From: Methylobacterium aquaticum
Lineage (GTDB): Bacteria > Pseudomonadota > Alphaproteobacteria > Rhizobiales > Beijerinckiaceae
Direction of reading: 5' to 3'
NCBI RefSeq assembly: GCF_016804325.1
Contig: NZ_CP043627.1
Location: 4,043,001-4,107,000, forward strand
DNA length: 64,000 nt
The notes beneath the pieces are model-generated. The model did no database searches, was not told the DNA's origin, and saw only the letters and a list, made by a program, of their open reading frames with translations. Positions 37,713 through 46,395 of the stretch are shown here, piece by piece. Each line of letters starts with the position of its first letter. Position 1 is the first letter of the stretch. The position numbers and the translations under genes were made by a program.

Positions 37713-38957
37713 TCACTGCGACATCCCCGCAAGATCGAGCACCGTCTCCAGAAGCACCCGCGTCGCCGCGTCGGCATCCTCCAGGGTGATCGATTCGGCC
37801 GGGTTGTGGCTGATGCCGCCGCGGCAACGCACGAACAGCATCGCGGACGCGCCGAGCGCCGCCATCGCCACCGCGTCGTGGGTGGCGCCGGAGGGCAGCC
37901 GCAGGGGGGCGTGGCCGAGGCGCCGCGCCGTCCGGTCGAGGGCGGCCTGGAAGCCCGGATCGAGGGCGACCGCCGGGTTGTCCATGTAGGTCTCGGAGGT
38001 GAAGCCGACCGCGCGCCTCTGCGCGATCGCCCGGCACTCTCGCTGAATCGCCGCGAACAGGCCGTGACGGTCGGCATCCTCCGGCGCGCGCAGGTCGAGG
38101 CTGAAATCGACCCGGCCCGGAATCACGTTGACCGCCCCCGGCACCACCGTGACGGATCCGACCGTCGCGACCGCGCCCGGCACGCCCTCGCCCAGGCGCT
38201 CGACCGCCAGCGTCATCTCGGCGACGGCGGCGAGCGCGTCCCGGCGCAGGCCCATCGGCACGGTGCCGGCATGGTTGGCCTCGCCCGTCACGGTGCAGCG
38301 CGCCCGGGTGAGCCCGACGATGCCCGAGACCACGCCCACCGGCTGGCCCGCCGCCTCGAGCGCCGGACCCTGCTCGATGTGGATTTCGAGATAGCCGGCG
38401 ATGTCCGCCCGGGACCGGGCCAGGGCCGGGATGCCGTCCGGATCGCCGCCGAACGCGACCAGCGCCTCGCGCAATGGCGTGCCGGCGGCGTCGCGGCCCT
38501 CCAGCCACTCCGACTTGTACTGCCCGGCCCAGGCCTTCGAGGTCGAGAGCGAGGTCGGGAAGCGCACGTTCTCCTCGTCGCCGAAGGCCACCACCTCCAG
38601 GGCGAAGGGCAGCGCGAGGCCGCGGGCGCGGATCTCCTCCGCCACGACCAGCCCCGCCACGACGCCGAGCGGACCGTCGTAGCGCCCGGCATCGACCACG
38701 CTGTCGATATGCGAGCCGAGCACCAGGGCCGGCAGCCCCGGCTCCCGCCCCTCGATCCGCCCGACCACGCTGCCGGCGGCATCGATCCGCGCCGTCAGGC
38801 CGGCCTCCCGCATCAGGCCGAGCACCGCCTCGGCCGTCGCCCGATGGGCCGGCGAGAGATAGAGCCGGGTCAGCCGGCCGGGCTCGTCGGTGTGACGGGC
38901 GAGGTCGTCGATCAGCGCCATCACGCGGGCGCCGAGGCGGGGGGTGGTCTCGGTCAT
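37713..38957 (-). CDS. M20-family amidohydrolase (allantoate amidohydrolase / N-carbamoyl-L-amino-acid hydrolase)
   Basis: Binuclear-metal amidase of the M20/carbamoylase family, 414 residues. Metal-ligand motifs are GSHIDSVVDAGRYDGPLGV and FGDEENVRF; the dimerisation domain contains EIHIEQGPALEAAGQPVGVV and TGEANHAGTVPMGLRRDALAA. The C-terminal His ligand lies in CRGGISHNPAE. Such enzymes release ammonia and CO2 from allantoate or N-carbamoyl amino acids; sequence alone does not separate these. Nearest neighbours are the dadA-like gene downstream and the Bat operon upstream (92-bp gap, same strand). The ATG at 38957 is clear. Confidence 0.9.
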   Translation of the reverse strand: MTETTPRLGARVMALIDDLARHTDEPGRLTRLYLSPAHRATAEAVLGLMREAGLTARIDAAGSVVGRIEGREPGLPALVLGSHIDSVVDAGRYDGPLGVVAGLVVAEEIRARGLALPFALEVVAFGDEENVRFPTSLSTSKAWAGQYKSEWLEGRDAAGTPLREALVAFGGDPDGIPALARSRADIAGYLEIHIEQGPALEAAGQPVGVVSGIVGLTRARCTVTGEANHAGTVPMGLRRDALAAVAEMTLAVERLGEGVPGAVATVGSVTVVPGAVNVIPGRVDFSLDLRAPEDADRHGLFAAIQRECRAIAQRRAVGFTSETYMDNPAVALDPGFQAALDRTARRLGHAPLRLPSGATHDAVAMAALGASAMLFVRCRGGISHNPAESITLEDADAATRVLLETVLDLAGMSQ

Positions 38958-39049
38958 AGCATTCGTGACCCTGCGGGCTTCGAGCCGGCGATATGCAGGG
39001 TTGGTGCCGGATAAGGCAACCGATCACACCGCATGCCTCGTGCCGACCG

Positions 39050-40294
39050 TCAGGCCTTCACCGGGCGCGGGCCGTCGAGGGGAGCGAGGCCGTCCGGGGC
39101 TGCGGCGGGCACCCGGATTGTCCGCAGGTCCCGGGCGAGGCCGGCGAGGTCCGGTGCCGGGGTGTCGCCCGGACCGAACAGGGCGGCATCGAGGGCGGTG
39201 AGGCGCGGGCCGATTGCCGGATCGGCACGCCAGGCCGCCGCGAGGGCGGGATCGCGGCGGGCGGCTTGGTTGAGGGCGGCGTGGAACCCCCGCGCGTCGC
39301 GCCGCCGGGCGGCCCGGGCCAGCGCCCGCAGGGCAGGGGCCGCCGGGGCCTCGCGGTGGCGCGAATATCCCCAGGCGCCGAGGCCCAGCCCGAAGGCGGC
39401 GAGCCCCGCGACCAGCGCCCGCCAGGGCGAGGCCGGGGGAGGGGGCGCCTCCTCGGCAGCCTTCGCCGCCCGGCCGCCGATGATGCGGGCCGGGATCTCG
39501 GCCGTGCGCATCACCCGCGCCCGCGTGTCGAACCACGGGATCGCGATCGCCGAGAGGGTGATCGGCTCCGGCACGCCCGGGCGCACGTCCCAGCGATAGG
39601 TCACCCGGGATACCGGCCCCGTCGGGGTGATGCGGGTCTGGCGCTCGACCGGGCCGGCGAAGGTGAGGACGCCGCGGGTGCGTAAGACGGGCCGCGGCGG
39701 CAGGGCGTCGGCGGTGACGCCGCGCACGTCCAGGGTCACGGTGCGGCGGGCCGGCTCGCCGAGTCTCAATCCCTCGGGCTCGGGCTCCCACTGGTCGGTC
39801 ACCGTCACGTCCTGCGCCGCCAGCCACCAGGGCTCGGCGGCGTCCGGCCCGCCCGGTCCCTGCCAGGCCGCGACCTCGACCGGCAGGGGGCTCGATCGCA
39901 CCTCGACCACCCGGCGCTCGCCGCCGTCGACGATCGTCAGGCGATGCACGAAGGGATCGATGACGAAGCGGCCGGGCCCCTGCGGAAACACCGCGACCGT
40001 GCGCTCGAAGCCGCGCGCCTCCTGGCCCTGGATCGTGACGCGGGACCAGTGGTCGCGGCCGAGCTGGGTCCAGCCGAAATGCGGCAGGCTCGGCTGGCGC
40101 AGGTCTTCGAGCGCGATCTGCGCCCGGTAGGTCCCGCGGATGCGCAGCAGCACCATCTCGCGCGGATAGGGCGTGGCGCCGCCCGGCACCTCGGCGGTGA
40201 CGGTCAGGCTGAGGTCGCCGTCCTCCAGGGCGAAGGCCGGCGTGACGGCCAGCACCGCCAGGGCGACGAGGCAGCCGAGGGATTGCCTCACCAT
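39050..40294 (-). CDS. BatD-like protein, last gene of the MoxR/VWA operon
   Basis: A 414-residue exported membrane protein. It has a signal peptide (SLGCLVALAVLAVTPAFALE), a periplasmic beta-rich region (LSLTVTAEVPGGATPYPREMVLLRIRGTYRAQIALEDL, GFERTVAVFPQGPGRFVI), and one C-terminal membrane helix (WRALVAGLAAFGLGLGAWGY). A cytoplasmic Ala/Arg-rich tail follows. The layout matches BatD / aerotolerance proteins and the MxaA-type partner of VWA proteins. The start (ATG 40294) overlaps the stop of the TPR gene by seven bases. Probable role: folding or assembly factor working with the VWA proteins and the MoxR ATPase; the client is unknown. Confidence 0.8.
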   Translation of the reverse strand: MVRQSLGCLVALAVLAVTPAFALEDGDLSLTVTAEVPGGATPYPREMVLLRIRGTYRAQIALEDLRQPSLPHFGWTQLGRDHWSRVTIQGQEARGFERTVAVFPQGPGRFVIDPFVHRLTIVDGGERRVVEVRSSPLPVEVAAWQGPGGPDAAEPWWLAAQDVTVTDQWEPEPEGLRLGEPARRTVTLDVRGVTADALPPRPVLRTRGVLTFAGPVERQTRITPTGPVSRVTYRWDVRPGVPEPITLSAIAIPWFDTRARVMRTAEIPARIIGGRAAKAAEEAPPPPASPWRALVAGLAAFGLGLGAWGYSRHREAPAAPALRALARAARRRDARGFHAALNQAARRDPALAAAWRADPAIGPRLTALDAALFGPGDTPAPDLAGLARDLRTIRVPAAAPDGLAPLDGPRPVKA

Positions 40295-41111
40295 GGGTTG
40301 CTCCCGGGCTGGACGGCGGTGCCGGCCTCGCGCCGGCGGGTCTGCTCGGCGAGGATGCGCAAGGCGACGAAGCGGCCGGGATCGTCGGTCAGGGTCGCGA
40401 GCCAGTGCCGGTCGGGGCGGATCTCGCGGGCCTCGAAGCTCTTCGAGACCCGGCGCGCCTCGCGCTCGATCACCTCGGACACGCTGGCATTGCCGCCGCC
40501 CTGGCGCCCGCCGCCCTCGGCATCGCTGGCCGAGCCCCGCGCCTGGCCGCGGCCGGGATCGACCGCCCGCTGCTCGGCCCGGCCGGTGCGGGCGGCCTTG
40601 GAATTGCCCGGCGAATCGGCGGCCGAGGCGGATTCGCGGTGGCCCGCCAGACCCTCGCCGGTGGAGGCGGTCCCGGCGTCGTTGGCATCCGATTCGGTCT
40701 TGGTGGCGTAGCGGGTGGTGGAATCGGCCTTGGCGTTCGCTTCGCCGGCGGTGCGGCCGCCGGGGGCGTCCGGCGTGTCGAGGAGGCGCGCGATCAGCTC
40801 GCGATTGGCCTTGGCGTCCTCGTCGGCCGGGTCGCGGGCGACCGCCGCCTCGTAGGCGGCGAGCGCCCCTTTCAGGTCCCCGGCGAGCGCGAGCGCGTTG
40901 CCGCGGTTGTAGGGAGAGGTCGAGAAGGCTTCGGCGGCTTGCGTGTAGCGCCCGGCGGCGTAGAGGGCGGTGCCGCGCCAGGCCGGATCGTCGCTGACCC
41001 GCGCCGCCAGCCCGGCAGCCCGGCCCCGAGGAGCAGGCGGGCCAATGCGGCGGGTTCCACGGCGAGCCCGACCAGGGCGACGGCACCGGCGGCGAGGAGG
41101 AGGGGTCGCAT
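40288..41111 (-). pseudogene. TPR/BatC-like (MxaK-like) protein, frameshifted
   Basis: The N-terminal signal/anchor (MRPLLLAAGAVALVGLAVEPAALARLLLG, start at 41111 within TGATG of the preceding gene) is in one frame. The remainder is in another: LAARVSDDPAWRGTALYAAGRYTQAAEAFS, NRGNALALAGDLKGALAAYEAAVARDPADEDAKANRELI (TPR repeats), a long polar linker and the EREARRVSKSFEAREIRPDRHW tail. The shift is near 41010-41030 in a G/C-rich stretch and is a single-base deletion. Restored length is about 275. TPR proteins in Bat operons act with the VWA proteins. Error or real lesion is undecided; see findings. Confidence 0.8.
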
Positions 41112-42031
41112 CAGGCGCTCCGCCGGAAGAGCAGCAGGACCGGCAGCAGCGCGAGGCCGGCGAGCCAGCGGCCGAGATCCTGCCAGGCCAGCACCGTGTA
41201 GCCGCCCTCCGCGAGATGGCGGGCGACCGTCTCGGAGATTGCCGCCAGGACCGGGCCCGGCGCGTCGAGGCTGCCGGCCGTGCCGCCGCCGAGGGTGGCG
41301 AGGCGGGACAGGGCGCCGCCATCGGGCCGCGGCGCCTCCGGCGGCAGGGCGGTGTTCGTGACCAGTACGGTGTGTAGCCGATGACCCTCCTCCCGGAGCG
41401 CGGACGCCTCGCGGGACGCGGCGTCGTCGAGGCCGCCGCCGTCGCTCACCAGCACCACGTCGCCGGTCACCACCGCGCCCTCGGCCAGCGTCCGGCGGGC
41501 CAGCGCCAGGGCGCGGGCCGGGTGGCTGCCGCGATCCGGCACGGTGGCGCCGTCGAGGGCGAACAGGATGGTGCTCAGGGAATCCCGGTCGGTGGTCGGC
41601 GTCGCGGCGAGGTAGGCGTCGCCCGCATAGGCGATGACGGCGACCGCCTTCGTGCCGGCGGCCTCGGCCAGGCCTTGCGCCAGCGCCCGCGCCTCGGCGA
41701 GGCGCCCGCCCTCGGCGACCGAGCGCGACAGGTCGAGGGCGATGATCGTGGCGTCGAGGTTGCGGAACCCCGCCACGTCGCGGCGCTCCCGCGCCGGGCC
41801 GGCAAGGCCGAAGGCGAGGAGGGCGGCGGCCAGAACCAGCAAGCCCTGCCCGACGCGCCGCCCCGGCCGCACCGCGCCGCGGGCGGCGAGCGCCGCCATC
41901 AGGTGCGGCTCCACCGCCTTCACCCAGTCGCCGAGTGGCGCGGAGCGGTGGGCGGCACGCCAGGCGAGCAGCCCGAGGAGCGGCAGGGCGAGGAGCCACC
42001 ACGGGCGCAGGAGCGTGAAGGCCTCGGTCAC
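41111..42031 (-). CDS. VWA-domain membrane protein (BatB/MxaL-like)
   Basis: A 306-residue protein from a GTG at 42031 overlapping the previous stop (GTGA). An N-terminal membrane helix (RPWWLLALPLLGLLAWR) and a second (GQGLLVLAAALLAFGLAG) flank a cytoplasmic segment. The von Willebrand A domain carries a MIDAS motif, LDLSRS (about residues 99-104), and VVLVSDGGGLDD. A C-terminal membrane anchor is LAGLALLPVLLLFRR. It pairs with the next VWA gene and, in related operons, links MoxR chaperone activity to a periplasmic client. No stop or frame problem is seen. Confidence 0.88.
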   Translation of the reverse strand: MTEAFTLLRPWWLLALPLLGLLAWRAAHRSAPLGDWVKAVEPHLMAALAARGAVRPGRRVGQGLLVLAAALLAFGLAGPARERRDVAGFRNLDATIIALDLSRSVAEGGRLAEARALAQGLAEAAGTKAVAVIAYAGDAYLAATPTTDRDSLSTILFALDGATVPDRGSHPARALALARRTLAEGAVVTGDVVLVSDGGGLDDAASREASALREEGHRLHTVLVTNTALPPEAPRPDGGALSRLATLGGGTAGSLDAPGPVLAAISETVARHLAEGGYTVLAWQDLGRWLAGLALLPVLLLFRRSA

Positions 42032-42996
42032 GCCGCCCTCCGGGTCAGCAGGAGGACCAGCGCGGAGAGAAGCGCGACCCCGCCCGGCCACGGCCACAGG
42101 TCGCGGCGCAGGGGCACCGGCGGGGCCCGGTCGCGCCCGCCCTCCAAGGCGTCGATGCTGTCGGCGACGCCGGCCAGGTCCTCGGTGGTGCGCACCCGGA
42201 AGAACCGGCCGCCGCTCGTCGCCGCGACGTCGCGCAGGGCGTCCGAATCGACCACGTCCTGCTCGCCGTCGGCGTCGGCGAGGTCGCGGGGGCCCAGCGC
42301 GATGGTGTGGACCCGGATGCCGAGCTCGTGGGCGAGCACCGCCACGTCCCGCGGCGTGGTCTGGCCGGCATTGTTGGCGCCGTCGGAGAGCAGGACCACC
42401 ACCTTGGACGGGCCCGGCAGGGCGTCCAGGCGCTTCACGGCGAGGCCGAGCCCGTCGCCGATGCCGGTCGAGCGGCCGACGAGGCCGATCTGCGCCTCCT
42501 CCAGCGCCCGGGCGACGGCGCGCGTGTCGAAGGAGGGGGCGGCGGCCACGTCGGCCTGGTCGGCGAAGATCACGAGGCCGACCCGGTCGCCGGCCCGGCG
42601 GCGGATGAACTCGGCCCCGACGCGCTTGACCGCCGCGAGCCGCGACGAGGTGCGGCCGTCGAGGGCAAAGTCGATCCGCGCCATGCTGCCCGACAAATCG
42701 AGGGCGAGCACGATGTCCCGCCCCGAGGCCGGGAGCGCCGCGCCGGGCAGGACCAGCCGCGGGCCGGCGAGCGCCGCCACCAGGGAGACCCAGAGCAGCC
42801 AGGTGAGCGCCGCGCGCCCGCGCACCCCGACGGTGAGCGGCCCAGCCCGATCGAGCCCGGCGACCAGGGACGGCGGCACCGCCAGCGCCCCGCTGCCGCC
42901 CGGCCGCGGCGGCAGGAAGCGGGCGGCCAGGAGCGGCAGCGGCAGGAGCAGGCCGGCAAGCGGCGCGGCGACATCGAGGGAGGCGAGACCGGCCAT
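42028..42996 (-). CDS. VWA-domain membrane protein (BatA/MxaC-like)
   Basis: A 322-residue protein: an N-terminal hydrophobic stretch (LAGLLLPLPLLAARFL), a second helix (RAALTWLLWVSLVAALAG), then a VWA domain with a complete MIDAS (DLSGSM at residues 100-105; TGIGDGLGLAV; LLSDGANNAG). A C-terminal helix is VALLSALVLLL. In the methanol-dehydrogenase operon the equivalent gene is mxaC. It follows the DUF4381 gene by a few bases and overlaps the second VWA gene, so the operon is tightly packed. Confidence 0.9.
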   Translation of the reverse strand: MAGLASLDVAAPLAGLLLPLPLLAARFLPPRPGGSGALAVPPSLVAGLDRAGPLTVGVRGRAALTWLLWVSLVAALAGPRLVLPGAALPASGRDIVLALDLSGSMARIDFALDGRTSSRLAAVKRVGAEFIRRRAGDRVGLVIFADQADVAAAPSFDTRAVARALEEAQIGLVGRSTGIGDGLGLAVKRLDALPGPSKVVVLLSDGANNAGQTTPRDVAVLAHELGIRVHTIALGPRDLADADGEQDVVDSDALRDVAATSGGRFFRVRTTEDLAGVADSIDALEGGRDRAPPVPLRRDLWPWPGGVALLSALVLLLTRRAA

Positions 42997-43000
42997 CGTC

Positions 43001-43453
43001 TCAAGCCTTCAGGTGCGCGAGGAGCCGGGCGAGACCGGCTTCCGCGGCGGCGAGATCGGGCACGGGGCCCGGGGCGTAGAGATTGTCGGTCAGCGCGCGG
43101 CCGGGGCCGTTGCCGAAGAAATCGGTGCGCAAGGCGGCGTCCAGCCCCGCCGGCTCCTCGACCCCGAGGCTGCGGGCGAGGCGCCGGCTCAACCGCGCCA
43201 GCGCGACGCGGCGCTCCGGCGGCGGCAGGGCGCGGGCGGCGGCGAGTTCGGCGAGCGCCGCCCTGCGGATCGGGCGGCCGCGCCAGCGCGGCGCGAGCCG
43301 GACGGCAAGCCACGCCAGCGCCAGGCCGGCCGCGACGGCGGCCAGGATGTCGAGCCGGATCCAGGCCGGATCGGGCGGGGCGTGCAGGCCGCGCAGACCC
43401 GCAAGCCCGGCTTGAATGGGCTGCGCCGCGTGGGCTCCCTCACAGCACGGCAT
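43001..43453 (-). CDS. DUF4381 family membrane protein
   Basis: A 150-residue protein with one membrane helix (LDILAAVAAGLALAWLAVRL) and a cytoplasmic Arg/Ala-rich helical domain: AALAELAAARALPPPERRVALARLSRRLARSLG. DFFGNGPGRALTDNLYAPGP is characteristic of DUF4381. These proteins occur in MoxR-DUF58-VWA operons in the position of mxaA-like components; their function is unknown. The start overlaps the DUF58 stop by 14 bases. Confidence 0.8.
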   Translation of the reverse strand: MPCCEGAHAAQPIQAGLAGLRGLHAPPDPAWIRLDILAAVAAGLALAWLAVRLAPRWRGRPIRRAALAELAAARALPPPERRVALARLSRRLARSLGVEEPAGLDAALRTDFFGNGPGRALTDNLYAPGPVPDLAAAEAGLARLLAHLKA

Positions 43454-44354
43454 CGAGCCGCTCCATCAGGGGGGCGAAGCCTTCCGGACCCAGTTCGGTG
43501 TCGAGGCGCAAGCCCGTGAGACCGAGGCGGGCATAGGCCGCGAGACGATCCTCGGGCGCCGCCCGCGCCTTGCCGATGCGGGCGGTGCCGCGGCGCCCGT
43601 CCGGGGTGGCGTAGGGGTAGAGGCCCGGGGGCGCGGCGCGCTCGAAGGCGTCGCTCACCAGGATCAGGCTGACGGAGACCCGCTCGGCCAAGGCCGCCAC
43701 GCTCTCCGAGAAGCCCTCGCCCGGGGCATCGAGGGCGCTCGCCAGCACCAGGTGCCCGCCCGCCGGCAGCAGCGCGCGGGCCCGTTCCAGGATCGGGCCG
43801 AGGGGCGGATCGGCGTGAGGCGGGGCCGCCAGCGCGCTCTCATGCGCCCGGGCGAGGCCCTGGCACAGGGCCGCCATGCCGCGCCCGCCGGCCCGCGGCG
43901 GCAGGGCGACCGGCTCGGGCGCGGCGGCGCAGAGGCCGACCCGGCCGCCATCGCCGGCGATGCGCCAGCCGAGCAGCACCAGGGCCTCCGCGGCGGCGAC
44001 CGAGCGGAGCGCCCGGCGGGTGCCGAACAGCATCGAGGGCCGGAAATCGGCCAGCAGCACCACGGCGCGGTCGCGCTCCTCGTGGTGGGTGCGCACGTGC
44101 AGCGTGCCGGTGCGGGCGGTGGCGTTGCGGTCGATGTGGCGCACGTCGTCGCCATCAGTCCAGAGGCGCACGTCGTCGGGCTCGCTGCCGCGGCCGCGCC
44201 GCCGGGTGACGATGCCGCCGGGCAGGCCCGAGCGGCCCTGCATCGTCGCCCCGGCGCCCCGGCGGGCGAGGTGGCGCAGGCCCATCAGCGCCCCGGCGTC
44301 CAGGGCGATGCCGGGTGCGCCGAGCGGGTCCGTGCTGGGGAGCGGCCGTGCCAC
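43440..44354 (-). CDS. DUF58 family protein (MxaS-like)
   Basis: A 304-residue cytoplasmic DUF58 protein with a VWA-like fold. It begins from a GTG at 44354, with GAGGA upstream, near RPLPSTDPLGAPG. The signature part is RSGLPGGIVTRRRGRGSEPDDVRLWTDGDDVRHIDRNATARTGTLHVRTHHEERDRAVVLLADFRPSMLFG. RHIDRNATAR is the core DUF58 motif. In methanol-oxidising bacteria mxaS is this family and follows mxaR (MoxR), the same order seen here. Function: adaptor of the MoxR ATPase, inferred from family context. Confidence 0.88.
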   Translation of the reverse strand: MARPLPSTDPLGAPGIALDAGALMGLRHLARRGAGATMQGRSGLPGGIVTRRRGRGSEPDDVRLWTDGDDVRHIDRNATARTGTLHVRTHHEERDRAVVLLADFRPSMLFGTRRALRSVAAAEALVLLGWRIAGDGGRVGLCAAAPEPVALPPRAGGRGMAALCQGLARAHESALAAPPHADPPLGPILERARALLPAGGHLVLASALDAPGEGFSESVAALAERVSVSLILVSDAFERAAPPGLYPYATPDGRRGTARIGKARAAPEDRLAAYARLGLTGLRLDTELGPEGFAPLMERLDAVL

Positions 44355-44368
44355 GATGAACGAGGTCC

Positions 44369-45376
44369 TCAGAGCGGCCGCACCCGGTCGAGCAGGCCGG
44401 CGACCACGGCGCGGGCGGTCTGGCCTTCCGCGGCGGCGCGCCAGGTCAGGGCGAGGCGGTGGGCGAGCGCGTCGCCGGCCAGCGCCACGATGTCGTCCGG
44501 CACCACGTGGTCGCGCCCCTGCAGGTAGGCCCGGGCCTTGCCGGCGAGCATCAGGGCGAGCGTGCCGCGGGGTGAGACCGGATGCTCGATGGCGCCGCGC
44601 AGGTCCGCCGCCGCCGGCCCGGCCCGGGTGGCGGCGACGAGGCGGACGAGAAAGTCCTTGAGCGCCGGCGAGACATGGGTCTTGAGCGCGGCGCTCCGGG
44701 CGGCGCGCAGCTCCTCGGCGGTGAGGCGCACCGGCATCGGCGCGGCCTCCTCGGTCATCTCGCCCTCGACGAGGTCGAGGATGCGGCGCTCGGAGGCCTC
44801 GTCCGGCATCTCGACCACGACGTGGAGCAGGAACCGGTCGAGCTGCGCTTCCGGCAGCGGGAAGGTGCCGGCATGCTCGATCGGGTTCTGGGTCGCCACC
44901 ACCATGAACGGATCGGGCAGCCGGTGGGTGATGCCCGCAACCGTGACCTGACCCTCGGCCATCGCCTCCAGCAGGGCCGACTGCACCTTGGGCGGCGCGC
45001 GGTTGACCTCGTCGACCAGCACCAGGGAGTGGAACAGGGGGCCTTCCAGGAACTCGAACCGGCCGCCATCGGGCCGCCAGACCGTGGTGCCGGTGAGGTC
45101 GGCGGGCATCAGGTCGGGAGTGCACTGGATGCGGGCAAAGCCCGTATGCAGCCCGTCGGCGAGGCGCTTGACCGCCCGGGTCTTGGCGAGGCCCGGCGCC
45201 CCCTCGATCAGGAGGTGGCCGCCGGTGAGGAGCCCGATCAGCAGCCGCTCGACGAGACCGGACGCGCCGATCAGGCCGACTTCGAGACCGGTCCGCAGGG
45301 ATTCGAGCCGCGCGCGCACCGGATCCTCGGCTCCCGCGATGCTGCGCATCGCGGCCTGCTCAGCGCCTCGCGCCAT
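44369..45376 (-). CDS. MoxR-family AAA+ ATPase
   Basis: A 335-residue AAA+ ATPase heading a seven-gene minus-strand operon. Walker A is EGAPGLAKT (about residues 58-66), Walker B LVLVDEVNRAPPKVQSALLEAM, sensor 1 VATQNPIEHAGTFPLPEAQLDRFLL, and the C-terminal lid contains HPVSPRGTLALMLAGKARAYLQGRDHVVPDDI. MoxR proteins act as chaperones or metal-insertion helpers for exported or multi-subunit enzymes. In the mxa operon the homologue is mxaR. A start nine codons downstream is possible. The preceding region (45377-45751) is A/T-rich and would hold the promoter. Confidence 0.96.
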   Translation of the reverse strand: MARGAEQAAMRSIAGAEDPVRARLESLRTGLEVGLIGASGLVERLLIGLLTGGHLLIEGAPGLAKTRAVKRLADGLHTGFARIQCTPDLMPADLTGTTVWRPDGGRFEFLEGPLFHSLVLVDEVNRAPPKVQSALLEAMAEGQVTVAGITHRLPDPFMVVATQNPIEHAGTFPLPEAQLDRFLLHVVVEMPDEASERRILDLVEGEMTEEAAPMPVRLTAEELRAARSAALKTHVSPALKDFLVRLVAATRAGPAAADLRGAIEHPVSPRGTLALMLAGKARAYLQGRDHVVPDDIVALAGDALAHRLALTWRAAAEGQTARAVVAGLLDRVRPL

Positions 45377-45751
45377 TCGGTGCGTCTCCCCCTCAGGGCC
45401 GGTGCTTCGTGGACCGGCTTTTGAGGGATCAGGCCGCGTCTTTGCCGATCCGTCAATCCCGTGCGTGAGGGGGGTGGGGTAGCTTTAAGTCCGCGGTGGA
45501 GGGTGAGAGTGCCTGATGCCCAGGATCGAACCTCATCGGCTTGACCAAGCGAAGGGCTGCCTATGACCGTGGGCGGTCGATGTTTAACGTGGACCGAGAC
45601 ATAAAAATTAATGTATTTCCAGACACTCGACTCCGTAGATTTCGAGTGTCTGGAAATTATCATTTCGACCATTTGGCCGAGAAGGTCATGAATTATTCAT
45701 CTCGATTCAGCGACTGATTTTCAGAACCGTTAGTTTAATGATAATGATCGT
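45377..45751. other. A/T-rich intergenic region upstream of the MoxR operon
   Basis: About 375 bp with strikingly low G+C around 45590-45760 (ATAAAAATTAATG, GGAAATTATCATTT, TTAATGATAATGATCG). It should include the moxR promoter on the minus strand and the terminator of the small secreted-protein gene (45615-45657). No protein-coding frame is convincing. The composition contrast with both neighbours suggests foreign or unusually regulated DNA. Confidence 0.5.
45615..45657 (-). terminator. Long perfect hairpin, probable terminator of the small secreted-protein gene
   Basis: A 16-bp perfect stem, ATTTCCAGACACTCGA and its complement, with an 11-base loop (CTCCGTAGATT on plus). On the minus strand it is followed by ACATTAATTTTTATG, giving a T5 run a few bases past the stem, and it lies about 95 bp after the stop at 45752. 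The stem is longer than needed for a terminator, so a regulatory role is an alternative. Confidence 0.5.
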
Positions 45752-46015
45752 TTAACCGCATGTTAGGCGATAGCGGCGGCAGTTACCCTGCCCTTCCTCG
45801 CCGTACACATCCCTGTTCTCGCAACGGTCACGAAGCTCCCGACACATCCGGCGGTAGCGACGCTCGTCGTGGTCTTCCCGATCATCTCGCCGATAGCCGC
45901 GTCCATCATCGATTTCCACGCCACCAGGCCCGATCCGGATACCCTGGGCAAAGCTTGGAGCACTTGACATCAGCAGCACGACAGTCGTCGCGGCGGCGAA
46001 AACCAGCTTGTTCAT
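45752..46015 (-). CDS. Small secreted Arg/Asp-rich cysteine-containing protein, unknown
   Basis: An 87-residue protein with a textbook signal peptide (MNKLVFAAATTVVLLMSSAPSFAQ, cleavage after residue 24). The mature 63 residues read IRIGPGGVEIDDGRGYRRDD, then DERRYRRMCRELRDRCENRD and NCRRYRLTCG, so there are four Cys and a high density of charged residues. The IRIGPGGVEI segment recurs at the mature N-terminus of many small periplasmic proteins of Methylobacterium and Bradyrhizobium. The ATG at 46015 has GAGGGGAG upstream. No neighbour suggests a function. Confidence 0.75.
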   Translation of the reverse strand: MNKLVFAAATTVVLLMSSAPSFAQGIRIGPGGVEIDDGRGYRRDDREDHDERRYRRMCRELRDRCENRDVYGEEGQGNCRRYRLTCG

Positions 46016-46395
46016 ATTAGACTCCCCTCTTTCGGCATGACCCGAATTGGGGAGTAGAAACGGCTGAAGCTCGAAATGGTTAGACGGAGTGCGGGCACAC
46101 CGCTTCGGTTCGATGCATTTCGGCAAGTTAGCTCTTACGGGCGCAACCGCATGCTGGAGCCTTCACGCTACGGACTTCGAGTCTTGCGCGCTCGCGAAAT
46201 CGTGCGCGCTCGCGAAGGCTCAAAGCTCTGCTCCGTAAACCACCCTGAACAGCCCTCTGCGCGGTCAAGCCGATCGGGTTTGGCCGACCCCTCGTCAGCC
46301 GGCTTCAAGCAGAGGTGCAGAACCTTCTTGCCCACATGCGAGAATGGGAGGGCGCTCCCCGAGCGGGAGCGCCCCGCCTCACGTCGTGGGATACC
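46016..46395. other. Intergenic region with a tandem repeat and the aceE terminator
   Basis: About 380 bp without a recognisable gene. It contains a direct repeat of TGCGCGCTCGCGAA at 46185-46198 and 46203-46216 (18-base period) and, at the right end, the aceE terminator hairpin (46350-46374). Confidence 0.5.
46350..46374 (-). terminator. Terminator hairpin of aceE
   Basis: A perfect 10-bp stem GGGCGCTCCC / GGGAGCGCCC with a five-base loop, 21 bp downstream of the aceE stop on the minus strand. The following bases (ATTCTC) give only a weak U tract. Confidence 0.65.

Noticed and set aside
45520..45560. tRNA fragment suggested by GGATCGAACC
   Set aside because: The flanking bases do not form a T-stem or acceptor stem.
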